DNA from: Acidimicrobiia bacterium
GTDB taxonomy: Bacteria; Actinomycetota; Acidimicrobiia; Spongiisociales; ZC4RG35
NCBI GenBank assembly: GCA_029865445.1
Contig: JAOUGY010000026.1
Span: 1-20,199 of the forward strand
Reading direction: 5' to 3'
DNA: 20,199 nt
The notes beneath the pieces are model-generated. The model worked only from the letters and a program-made list of their open reading frames with translations, had not been told where the DNA came from and ran no database searches. Position numbers and translations under genes: made by a program. Positions 8,042-15,063 of this stretch are shown here, piece by piece. Positions within the stretch are counted from its first letter, which is position 1; each line of letters begins with the position of its first letter.

Positions 8042-8105
8042 GCAACGATCAAGTTAGTGGACACGGCCGGCAACATTCTCGTTTGGGTGCCCAAGGACGG
8101 TGACC

Positions 8106-9248
8106 TCAGCACACACCCGCGACCAGCGACGCAGCCAGTTGGCGAGCGCGGCGATCGGTCTCGAGTACTTCGTCGATCGACGCCGCGGGCTCTCCGGCCA
8201 GGTCCGCCAGGGTCCGTTCGATCACACCGGCGATCCCCAGAAAGCCGAGCCTCCCCTGCACGAACGCCGCAACAGCGACCTCATCGGCCGCGTTGAACAC
8301 GGCCGGGGCGGCCCCTCCCGCTCGACCCGCAGCGAATGCGAGAGGGAGCGCCGAGAACGTGTCGGTATCGGGCTCTTCGAAGCTCAGCGTCCGACCGGCG
8401 AGCTCGAACGGGTCCAATCCGGCGTTGGTGCGCTCGGGGTACGTGAGGGCGTACTGGATCGGAATCCGCATGTCGGTGTGCCCGACATGAGCGAGGAGTG
8501 CACCGTCGGTGAGCCGGACGAAGGAGTGGACGAGGCTTTGAGGGTGGATGACCACTTCTATCTGATCGAAGTCGACCCCGAACAGGACGTGGGCTTCGAT
8601 GACTTCGAGGCCCTTGTTGGCGAGCGTGGCCGAGTCCACTGTGATCCGACCCCCCATGGTCCAGGTCGGATGCGCCATCGCCTGGGCAGGGGTGACGTCC
8701 TCCAGGTCGGGCCGCTTCTTTCCGAGGAACGGACCGCCGCTGGCGGTGATCACGAGCGACGCCACCTCCGACCTGTCCACGCCCGAGAGGAGTTGGTGCA
8801 ACGCCGAGTGCTCCGAGTCGACCGGGATCAGCTCTCCTCCACCCCGCCGGGCGGCGTCCAATACCAGCGGCCCGGCCGCCACCAACGACTCCTTGTTGGC
8901 GAGTCCGAGCCGGTTTCCGGCTTCCAGGGCCGCTATCGATGGTCGAAGGCCGGCAGCGCCGACGATGCCGTTGACGACCGTGACACCTGTTTTCGCCGCC
9001 ATGGCCACGACGGCATCCGCCCCGAACTCTGCCCGTTGGCCGATGGCCGCCGCCAGCTCCGACCTCTCCTCTCCCGACCCTCCGGAGACCGCCACCGCCG
9101 ACGTGGAAAATCTGGTGGACAGTTCGAGAATCTGGCGGCTTGGGCGGCCGGAGGCGAGCCCAACCACCTCGAGGCCGAGGCGTTCGCACACGTCGAGCGC
9201 CTGGAGCCCGATCGACCCGGTGGCACCGAGGACGACGACGCCGCTCAC
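8106..9248 (-). CDS. dxr: 1-deoxy-D-xylulose 5-phosphate reductoisomerase Dxr (IspC)
   Basis: Dxr converts DXP to MEP with NADPH, the committed step of the MEP pathway. The 380-residue product begins with the NADPH-binding VVVLGATGSIG. It has the active-site segment PVDSEHSAL (about D144, E146), the flexible-loop region HPTWTMGGRITVDSATLANK, and E215 in NKGLEVIEAH. NAADEVAVAAF lies in the C-terminal helical domain. The start is a GTG at 9248 whose bases overlap the cdsA stop (GTGA, 4 nt), which implies translational coupling. The frame stays open far upstream through cdsA in another frame, but that extension has no family match. The actinobacterial order usually places rlmN between cdsA and dxr; here it is absent. 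Confidence 0.97.
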   Translation of the reverse strand: MSGVVVLGATGSIGLQALDVCERLGLEVVGLASGRPSRQILELSTRFSTSAVAVSGGSGEERSELAAAIGQRAEFGADAVVAMAAKTGVTVVNGIVGAAGLRPSIAALEAGNRLGLANKESLVAAGPLVLDAARRGGGELIPVDSEHSALHQLLSGVDRSEVASLVITASGGPFLGKKRPDLEDVTPAQAMAHPTWTMGGRITVDSATLANKGLEVIEAHVLFGVDFDQIEVVIHPQSLVHSFVRLTDGALLAHVGHTDMRIPIQYALTYPERTNAGLDPFELAGRTLSFEEPDTDTFSALPLAFAAGRAGGAAPAVFNAADEVAVAAFVQGRLGFLGIAGVIERTLADLAGEPAASIDEVLETDRRARQLAASLVAGVC

Positions 9249-10468
9249 ACCAGGCCGAAGTACTGGAACAAGAGATAGGCGCCGGGGACCACGAACAGGA
9301 GTGCGTCTATCCGGTCGAGCATGCCTCCGTGACCGGGCAGCAGCGACCCCATGTCCTTGGTGTCGAGGGCACGTTTGACCACCGATTCGGCCGCATCTCC
9401 CAGTGGTGCCAGCACGACGATCATCCCCGCCGTCATCAGAGCCTGGGTGAGATCGACGACGAAGATCGCCTTGAAGGTCGAGAGAATCGAGGCAAGCACG
9501 AACGCCGTGAGCACTCCCCCGACGAAACCTTCCCACGTCTTCTTGGGCGACACTTGGGGGGCCATGAGGCGGCGACCCATTGCCCGGCCTGCGAAATACG
9601 AGCCGGCGTCGAACGCAGCGGTGAGGAGCACGACCAGGAGGATGAGGCCTTCGTAGTTCTCGGGTGCCGCGGTGATGGCGATGGCGAAGGCGAGCAGTGA
9701 TATCCAGGCGGCGCCCATCAGGGTGAGCGATACGTTCTCCACGGGGTTCCTTCTCCCGGCGGCGCCGTAGAACAACGCGGTGATGGCGGTACACACCCCC
9801 AAGGACACGCCGATCGCCACCGGCCCCGATCTGAGCGTTCCCACGGCACCGCCCAGAACCGCCAGAAACCCGAACAACGCCACGGGCGAGAATCCTCGAG
9901 AGCGAACGGTCGTGTAGAACTCGGAGAGGGAGATGAGCATCACGATCGCCACGAAACCGGCGAACCACACCTGCCCCAGGAGCAAGGTCCCCAGGAAGAT
10001 GGCGACGAGAACGATCGCCGTCCCCACCCGGAGGGTCAGATCCGACGCCCGCTGCTGTTCAGCAGCTTCGACCTCTTCTTCGGACAGACCCTTGACACCG
10101 GTCACGTCATCGAATCCGATCAGACCGGAGCCGACTCCCGGGAGGGACGCGGCCACCGCCTGGCGTTCCACGTCTTCTTCGGCCGCTCGAGCGACCTCCT
10201 CTGCAAGCCCCTGATACTCACGCGTCGTGGCCGCGATGTAGTCGTCGTTGGTGAACTCGTCGAGCGAGGTGGGACCCGACCCGAGGTCTCCGAACGATGG
10301 TGGCTCCTCGTCGGCAGCCTCACCATCGACCTCGGCATGGGTGCTCTCGTCCACAGGAATCGGGGCCGCGTCGTCGCCGTCGTCATCGGCCGTGCGAGGG
10401 AATTCGGTCTCCCAGGGGCGGAGGATCCGTGGCTCGGCCTGGTCAGGCCCGTCACCACTCATGGTCAT
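9245..10468 (-). CDS. cdsA: Phosphatidate cytidylyltransferase CdsA with long acidic N-terminal extension
   Basis: CdsA makes CDP-diacylglycerol from phosphatidate and CTP for phospholipid synthesis in the membrane. The catalytic part (about residues 145-407) has several membrane segments, the SPKKTWEGFVGG motif (307-318) and the family signature running from S362 to R386, SVVKRALDTKDMGSLLPGHG followed by GMLDR. The first 140 residues are unusual: hydrophilic, rich in Asp and Glu, and with a probable helix or coiled coil at about 83-107 and 128-142, just before the first membrane helix. Typical bacterial CdsA proteins of about 270-300 residues lack this. The ATG at 10468 overlaps the frr stop (ATGA, 4 nt); a second ATG at 10462 is a near alternative. 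Coupled to dxr downstream. Confidence 0.95.
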   Translation of the reverse strand: MTMSGDGPDQAEPRILRPWETEFPRTADDDGDDAAPIPVDESTHAEVDGEAADEEPPSFGDLGSGPTSLDEFTNDDYIAATTREYQGLAEEVARAAEEDVERQAVAASLPGVGSGLIGFDDVTGVKGLSEEEVEAAEQQRASDLTLRVGTAIVLVAIFLGTLLLGQVWFAGFVAIVMLISLSEFYTTVRSRGFSPVALFGFLAVLGGAVGTLRSGPVAIGVSLGVCTAITALFYGAAGRRNPVENVSLTLMGAAWISLLAFAIAITAAPENYEGLILLVVLLTAAFDAGSYFAGRAMGRRLMAPQVSPKKTWEGFVGGVLTAFVLASILSTFKAIFVVDLTQALMTAGMIVVLAPLGDAAESVVKRALDTKDMGSLLPGHGGMLDRIDALLFVVPGAYLLFQYFGLV

Positions 10469-11016
10469 ACCTCGAGGAGCTCGGCTTCCTTGCGCTGGAG
10501 CAGGTCGTCGACCTGAGCCACGTAGCCGTCGGTCAGGTCTTGGAGGTCCTTCTCGGCCCGATGGATGTCGTCGTCGGAGATCTCGCCGTGGAGGGCCTCC
10601 ATGTCGGACTTCACGTGCCGGCGAATGTTGCGGATCGCAACCCTGCCTTCCTCAGCCATCCCTTTGACGACCTTGATCAGGTCGCGCCGTCGTTCCTCGG
10701 TGAGAGGCGGGAAAGCCAAACGGATCACGGTGCCGTCGTTCGACGGCATCAAACCCAGATCGCCTTCCTGAAGCGCCTTTTCGATGGCGTGCATCGAGCC
10801 TTTGTCGAACGGGGAGATGACCAGCAGTCGGGGTTCCGGAACGGAGAACGTAGCCAGCTGCTGGAGGGGCGTGGGGGTGCCGTAGTACTCGACGTGAACG
10901 CGATTCAGGATCTGAGGATTGGCACGACCGGTCCGCACTGTGGCGAATTCGGTTCCGACGTGATCGACTGCGTGACCCATCTTGTCCTTGGCTTCGGCCA
11001 GAAGTTCTTCGATCAC
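10465..11016 (-). CDS. frr: Ribosome recycling factor
   Basis: RRF splits post-termination ribosomes together with EF-G. The 183-residue product matches the family length and shows the classic FATVRTGRANPQILNRVHVEYYG segment, the domain II hinge at PFDKGSMHAIEKAL, and the C-terminal helix with LTEERRRDLIKVVKGMAEE and AIRNIRR. The start is a GTG at 11016 preceded by GGAGGAGGAAAC, a strong Shine-Dalgarno 4 nt away. The same GGAGGAAACGTG start context occurs at tsf. It lies 15 bp after pyrH, and the stop overlaps the cdsA start by 4 nt. Confidence 0.98.
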   Translation of the reverse strand: MIEELLAEAKDKMGHAVDHVGTEFATVRTGRANPQILNRVHVEYYGTPTPLQQLATFSVPEPRLLVISPFDKGSMHAIEKALQEGDLGLMPSNDGTVIRLAFPPLTEERRRDLIKVVKGMAEEGRVAIRNIRRHVKSDMEALHGEISDDDIHRAEKDLQDLTDGYVAQVDDLLQRKEAELLEV

Positions 11017-11031
11017 GTTTCCTCCTCCGAT

Positions 11032-11739
11032 TCAGTGCACGATCGTGCCGATGCCCTCGCCAAGCACTGCTTTGACGATATTGCCTGGTTCGGTCATGTC
11101 GAAGACGGCAATCGGCACATCGTGCTCTCGACACATCGTAATGGCGGTCGAGTCCATCACCCGGAGTCCCAACGACAGGAACTCCATGTAGCCCAGCTCC
11201 GGGAAGCGCTTTGCATCCGGATGGGCGACGGGGTCCTTGTCGTAGATCCCATCCACCTTGCTCGCCTTGAGCAGCACTTCGGCTCCCACTTCCACCGCCC
11301 TCAGAGCGGCCGTGGTGTCGGTGGTGAAGAACGGGTTGCCCGTACCCGCGGCGAAGATGACGATCCGGCCCTTTTCCAGGTGCCGGATCGCTCGAAGCCG
11401 GATGTAGGGCTCGGCGAGCTGCTGCATCGTGATCGCCGACTGAACCCGGGAGGGGACGCCCTCCTTTTCGAGAGCGTCCCTCAGCGCCAGTGCGTTGATG
11501 ACGGTTGCCAGCATGCCCATGTAATCGGCCGACGCAGGATCCATTCCTTTGGCCGCCGACGAAACACCGCGGAAGATGTTGCCGCCGCCGACCACGATTG
11601 CGACCTGGACGCCGGAGGCATGAGCCTCCGCGATTTCGGCGGAGACCCGCTTCACCGTGGTGGGATCGATGCCATACCCGAGTTCGGGGTCGGCGAATGC
11701 CTCGCCGGACAGCTTGAGCAGGACTCGGCGTGGGGTCAC
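11032..11739 (-). CDS. pyrH: Uridylate kinase PyrH (UMP kinase)
   Basis: PyrH phosphorylates UMP to UDP with ATP and belongs to the amino-acid-kinase fold. The 235-residue product begins RRVLLKLSGEAFAD, has the VVGGGNIFRG glycine-rich loop, the MGMLATVINALALRDAL helix, FAAGTGNPFFTTDTTAALRA, and LKASKVDGIYDKDP near the nucleotide site. The GTG start at 11739 overlaps the tsf stop by 4 nt (GTGA), so translation is probably coupled. It is part of the conserved rpsB-tsf-pyrH-frr cluster. Confidence 0.98.
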   Translation of the reverse strand: MTPRRVLLKLSGEAFADPELGYGIDPTTVKRVSAEIAEAHASGVQVAIVVGGGNIFRGVSSAAKGMDPASADYMGMLATVINALALRDALEKEGVPSRVQSAITMQQLAEPYIRLRAIRHLEKGRIVIFAAGTGNPFFTTDTTAALRAVEVGAEVLLKASKVDGIYDKDPVAHPDAKRFPELGYMEFLSLGLRVMDSTAITMCREHDVPIAVFDMTEPGNIVKAVLGEGIGTIVH

Positions 11740-12353
11740 GCGGACTCGCCCACCGCGATGCGGGACACGCGGCGAACCGAGATGTTCTCGCCCATCTTTG
11801 CGGCGAGCTGGGCGACCAGGTCACCGACGGTGCCTTCGAACTTCTCCTTGTTCACGAACTCCTGCTCGTACAGCACCGAGTCCTTCATGAACTTCTCGAT
11901 CCGGCCTTCGACGATCTTGGCGATGGCCTGGTCGGGTTTGCCGGCCGCTCGCGCCTCGCGTTCGATGAGTTCGGCCTCCTTGGCGATGGCCGCCTCATCG
12001 GCATCCTCACGCCGGACCCAGGTGGGGTTTGCCCACGACACGTGCATGGCGATGTCGGTTGCCACCTCACCGAACTCCGGCGATTTGGCGACGAAGTCGG
12101 TCTCGCAGGCAAGCTCGACGAGGACACCCATAACCACATGATCGTTCTGGACGTGCAAGTACGACCCGATCGTGCCTTCCGTGGCGTCCCGGTCCGCACG
12201 CTTGGCGAGCGCCGCCAACCCTCGCTCCCGTAGGAGCTCGAAGGCCTTCTCGAGGTCGCCCCCGGAATCGGTGAGGGCCTTCTTGGCGTCCATCATCCCG
12301 ACGCCGGCCTGCTGCCGCAGCGCCTGGATGTCCTTTGCTGTGAAATCTGCCAC
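11736..12353 (-). CDS. tsf: Elongation factor Ts
   Basis: EF-Ts regenerates EF-Tu-GTP. The 205-residue product is the short form with one dimerisation-like core. It has the N-terminal UBA-like domain with RQQAGVGMMDAKKALTDSGG, the EF-Tu-contacting ELACETDFVAKSPEF segment, and the VLYEQEFVN motif near the C-terminus. The start is a GTG at 12353 after GGAGGAAAC. It follows rpsB by 17 bp, and the stop overlaps pyrH by 4 nt. Confidence 0.98.
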   Translation of the reverse strand: MADFTAKDIQALRQQAGVGMMDAKKALTDSGGDLEKAFELLRERGLAALAKRADRDATEGTIGSYLHVQNDHVVMGVLVELACETDFVAKSPEFGEVATDIAMHVSWANPTWVRREDADEAAIAKEAELIEREARAAGKPDQAIAKIVEGRIEKFMKDSVLYEQEFVNKEKFEGTVGDLVAQLAAKMGENISVRRVSRIAVGESA

Positions 12354-12370
12354 GTTTCCTCCGTTGAGAC

Positions 12371-13099
12371 TCAGGCTTCGGCGTCGCCTTCGGCGGCGGC
12401 TTCCTTCGCCTTGCCGGACGCATCCCGTCCTTCCCGCACCGCATCGGCCAGCGCCATGGCGACGAGCTCTGCGGACCTGATGGCGTCGTCGTTGCCTGGG
12501 ATGACGACGTCGATCGGGTCGGGGTCACAGTTGGTGTCGACGAGTGCGAGCACTTTGAGTCCGAGCCTCTGGGCTTCCTTGACCGCGGTGTGCTCGTTGT
12601 TGACGTCCACCACGAAGATGGCGTCGGGGACCTTCGAGAGTCCGGCCACACCACCGAGGTTGGCCTGGAGCTTCTCGAGCTCACGACGAAGGCGCAGGCG
12701 TTCCTTCTTGTGACGAGCCTGCATCTCGCCGCTCTCCTCCATGCGCTGAAGTTCCTTCATGTAGAAGATGCGCTTCTGGATGGTGGGGAAGTTGGTCAAC
12801 ATGCCGCCGAGCCAGCGGTAGTTGACGTACGGCATGCCCGCATGCTCTGCCGCCAACTGGACTGCCGTGGCGGCTTGCTTCTTGGTGCCGACGAACAGCA
12901 ATGTGCCGCCGTTCGCCGCCATGTTCTTGACGTACTCGACCGCGCTGTCCACCTGGGACACGGTCTGTCGCAGATCGACGATGTGGATGCCGTTCCGCTC
13001 GCCGTAGATGTACGGCGCCATCTTGGGATTCCAGCGCCGGGTCTGGTGTCCGAAGTGGACCCCAGCCTCCAGCAGCTGTTTCATCGTGACTCCGGCCAC
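12371..13099 (-). CDS. rpsB: 30S ribosomal protein uS2 (RpsB)
   Basis: uS2 is a late-assembly protein of the small subunit. The 242-residue product has the family start MKQLLEAGVHFGHQTRRWNP, then MAPYIYGERNGIHIVDLRQT, VNYRWLGGMLTNFPTIQKRI, and DAIFVVDVNNEHTAVKEA. The C-terminal tail is rich in Ala and Glu, as in other actinobacteria. The GTG at 13099 has AAGGAG 6 nt upstream; an internal ATG at codon 6 is less likely as it lacks such a site. It heads the tsf-pyrH-frr-cdsA-dxr run and has a leader of about 100 nt with two inverted repeats, which may be used for autoregulation. Confidence 0.97.
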   Translation of the reverse strand: MAGVTMKQLLEAGVHFGHQTRRWNPKMAPYIYGERNGIHIVDLRQTVSQVDSAVEYVKNMAANGGTLLFVGTKKQAATAVQLAAEHAGMPYVNYRWLGGMLTNFPTIQKRIFYMKELQRMEESGEMQARHKKERLRLRRELEKLQANLGGVAGLSKVPDAIFVVDVNNEHTAVKEAQRLGLKVLALVDTNCDPDPIDVVIPGNDDAIRSAELVAMALADAVREGRDASGKAKEAAAEGDAEA

Positions 13100-13240
13100 G
13101 TGCTGCTCCTTCTGGTTGGTTCCTCCGCCTCTGACCCTTCCGGGTCCGCCTCATTTCGGACATGTCCGACCAGAGAGGCGCCGAGGCGTGCGTGATTGGT
13201 GGAGAGTGTAGCCCCCGGGTGCCGCAGCGGGCGAGTCGAG
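13100..13240 (-). promoter_or_regulatory. rpsB promoter and leader with two inverted repeats
   Basis: A TACACT -10-like box lies at 13210 to 13205 (minus strand), without a clear -35. The transcript would have a leader of about 100 nt. It contains a 14-nt perfect palindrome TCGGACATGTCCGA (13156-13169), then a GACCC/GGGTC hairpin with a GGAA (GNRA-type) loop (13133-13146), then AAGGAG before the GTG. Leaders of rpsB carry autoregulatory elements in several bacteria, so a similar role is possible here. The palindrome could equally be a DNA operator. Confidence 0.4.
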
Positions 13241-14029
13241 CTACCGGTAGCTGGGTTCGGTCATGCGGTTGCGGAGGCTCATGACGCTCTTGGCGTGGAT
13301 CTGACAGACCCGAGACTCCGTCACGCCCAGCACGTCGCCGATCTCGGCCAGCGTCAACCCTTCGTAGTAGTAGAGGGTGAGGACCAGGCGCTCCCGGTCG
13401 GGCAGACGGTTGATGGCGTCGGCGAGGATGCGACGCGTCTCTTCCTTCTGGAAGGCCGCTTCCGGACCGGCACCCATCGAGTCGGCGACCATGTCACCGA
13501 GCGAGTTCGACGAGTCCGGGGCGAGCACCTCGTCGAGGGCGACGATCCCGAGGTTGGAGATCTCGGCGAGTGCGTCGCGTAGCTCGTCGACGCTGTTTCC
13601 CATGTGCCGCGCCAGTTCGTCGTCGCTGGGCGTCCGCTGCAATCGGTGTTCGAGTTCGGCAAGCGAGCGCTCGATTTCTCTGGCTCGCGCCCGCACCGAC
13701 CGCGGAACCCAGTCGAGTGCCCGCAACTCGTCGAGGATCGCCCCTTTGATCCGGTTGATCGCATACGTCTCGAACTTGAACCCGCGGTCGGGCTCGAACT
13801 TGTCGATGGCGTCGATCAGCCCGAAGATCCCGTACGAGACGAGGTCGGCCTGGTCGACGTTGCGGGGAAGCCCCACGCCCACACGGCCGGCAACGAACTT
13901 GACCAGCGGTGAGTACTGAATGATCAGTGCTTCCCGCGCCCGGTCTTCTCCTGTTGCTTTGAACCTGTCCCAGAGGGAGGAGACCTCGTCGGCCGGCGAC
14001 TGGTCACGCCCATTGGTGGCGGCGGTCAT
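13241..14029 (-). CDS. whiG: FliA/WhiG-family RNA polymerase sigma factor (sigma-28 type)
   Basis: This is a group 3 sigma-70 factor that directs RNA polymerase to a specialised promoter set; in Streptomyces WhiG controls sporulation, elsewhere FliA controls motility. The 262-residue product has region 2 (ALIIQYSPLVKFVAGRV, then DLVSYGIFGLIDAIDKFEPD, KFETYAINRIKGAILDELR), region 3 from about residue 105 (WVPRSVRARAREIE, TPSDDELARHMG), and region 4 (LPDRERLVLTLYYYEGLTLA, then EIGDVLGVTESRVCQIH). The ATG at 14029 has AAGGG 5 nt upstream. The gene order beside rpsB and dprA matches WhiG in Actinomycetota. No anti-sigma gene is adjacent. Whether it governs motility or development cannot be told. 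A 14-nt palindrome (13239-13252) spans its stop codon. Confidence 0.93.
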   Translation of the reverse strand: MTAATNGRDQSPADEVSSLWDRFKATGEDRAREALIIQYSPLVKFVAGRVGVGLPRNVDQADLVSYGIFGLIDAIDKFEPDRGFKFETYAINRIKGAILDELRALDWVPRSVRARAREIERSLAELEHRLQRTPSDDELARHMGNSVDELRDALAEISNLGIVALDEVLAPDSSNSLGDMVADSMGAGPEAAFQKEETRRILADAINRLPDRERLVLTLYYYEGLTLAEIGDVLGVTESRVCQIHAKSVMSLRNRMTEPSYR

Positions 14030-14053
14030 TGTTGCCCTTGCGATGGTGGCGGT

Positions 14054-14066
14054 TTTACGAATTGTA
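14054..14066 (-). promoter_or_regulatory. Putative whiG -10 box within a TTAC-n5-GTAA dyad
   Basis: On the minus strand TACAAT (14066 to 14061) lies 31 nt before the whiG start codon, placing a transcription start near 14054 and leaving room for the AAGGG ribosome site. No good -35 is visible. The box is overlapped by a small inverted repeat TTAC-n5-GTAA (14055-14067), a possible operator. Confidence 0.35.
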
Positions 14067-14241
14067 AGTCTTGGCGGGGGGCATCACACCTCCCCAGGTT
14101 CCCGCATGGTAGAAGAAACGATTGCGGGTGCCAGCATCTCCGACATCCGGTCACCTCACGACCGCTCCGATTCGGTCGGGACGGCTGCCCCTATCGACCA
14201 CCACCTCCAAGCGCGACGATCGCGTTATAAGGAGGTTCACC

Positions 14242-15063
14242 GTGCGGAGTGCCCTCAGTTTGGTGCTGGCGGCGCTGATCACCGGTTGCGCGGGATCTCA
14301 AGCCGTCACCACCACCGCCGAGCCATCCCCGACCAGCCAAGAATCGGTCGTCGTCCCCTCTACCCAATCGGAGCCGGTCTCCGGCTCCCTGGTCAACCCG
14401 GATCCGGAACCCGTGCCTGAGGCGGAGGACCGGACGGAATCCAGTATCACGGTGGGAGGTATGGGAGCGAGCTACGAGACTCCCAGCAGGGCGATCGTGG
14501 ACCTTGGCGTCACGAGTCGTCGTGACAGCGTCGTGGCAGCCAGCCGAGCGGCCACCGATTCCGGGAGTGCACTGCGGAGTGCGCTACTCGAGATGGGAGT
14601 GGATGAATCGGACATCCAAACAACCCAATTCTCGATCCAGCCGTACCACGACAACTGGCCCGAGATCACGGGTTACGAGGCTTCTCTTGGATACCGCGTG
14701 ACGTTGAGGGACGTCGACCCGATCGGTGAGGTCCTCGCCGAGGCGATCGCCGCAGGTGGCGATGACGTCCGGGCATGGGGCATGAGGTTCGAAACCGACC
14801 CGAAGCCGCTCATGGAATCGGCGCGCGACGAGGCGTGGCGGGACGCGGCTTCTCGTGCCGCGGATCTCACGCGGTTGAGTGGGACGAGTCTCGGTCGTGT
14901 CCTCGACATCCATGAGAAGGTGCTGGTCACGTCCTCCCAGGGCATGTCCGAGGGTGGGGAAGGCGATTCGGCGCCGTTCGACATTCCGGTTTCACCCGGC
15001 GTCACCGGCGTAGTGGTTCTGCTCACCGTGACGTACGCGATCGGTTCCGCCGGACCGGCGTGA
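14242..15063 (+). CDS. SIMPL-domain (DUF541) lipoprotein
   Basis: The 273-residue product starts at a GTG with AAGGAGG 6 nt upstream. The frame is open from 14122, but the earlier start lacks a ribosome site and would bury the signal peptide. The N-terminus is a short lipoprotein signal: MRSALSLVLAALITG followed by C16, a good lipobox. A Ser/Thr/Pro/Glu-rich linker follows (about 20-68). The SIMPL domain runs from about 69 to 268: SITVGGMGASYETPSRAIVD, the TDSGSALRSALLEMGVDESD helix with IQTTQFSIQP, and the later AWRDAASRAADLTRLSGTSL. The domain's biochemical role is not settled; E. coli YggE and the IRAK-binding SIMPL protein name the family. The protein should be anchored outside the cytoplasmic membrane. 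It is divergent from whiG, and its last 72 bp overlap the end of dprA on the other strand. Confidence 0.9.
   Translation: MRSALSLVLAALITGCAGSQAVTTTAEPSPTSQESVVVPSTQSEPVSGSLVNPDPEPVPEAEDRTESSITVGGMGASYETPSRAIVDLGVTSRRDSVVAASRAATDSGSALRSALLEMGVDESDIQTTQFSIQPYHDNWPEITGYEASLGYRVTLRDVDPIGEVLAEAIAAGGDDVRAWGMRFETDPKPLMESARDEAWRDAASRAADLTRLSGTSLGRVLDIHEKVLVTSSQGMSEGGEGDSAPFDIPVSPGVTGVVVLLTVTYAIGSAGPA

Noticed and set aside
9249..9968. Upstream extension of the dxr frame to 620 codons
   Set aside because: The extra part lies in another frame of cdsA, is Arg-rich without family match, and the GTGA overlap at 9248 gives the proper Dxr N-terminus.
10297..12141. 614-codon plus-strand open frame across frr, pyrH and tsf
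   Set aside because: It is antisense to three certain essential genes and shows no recognisable domain; it is a GC-rich shadow frame.
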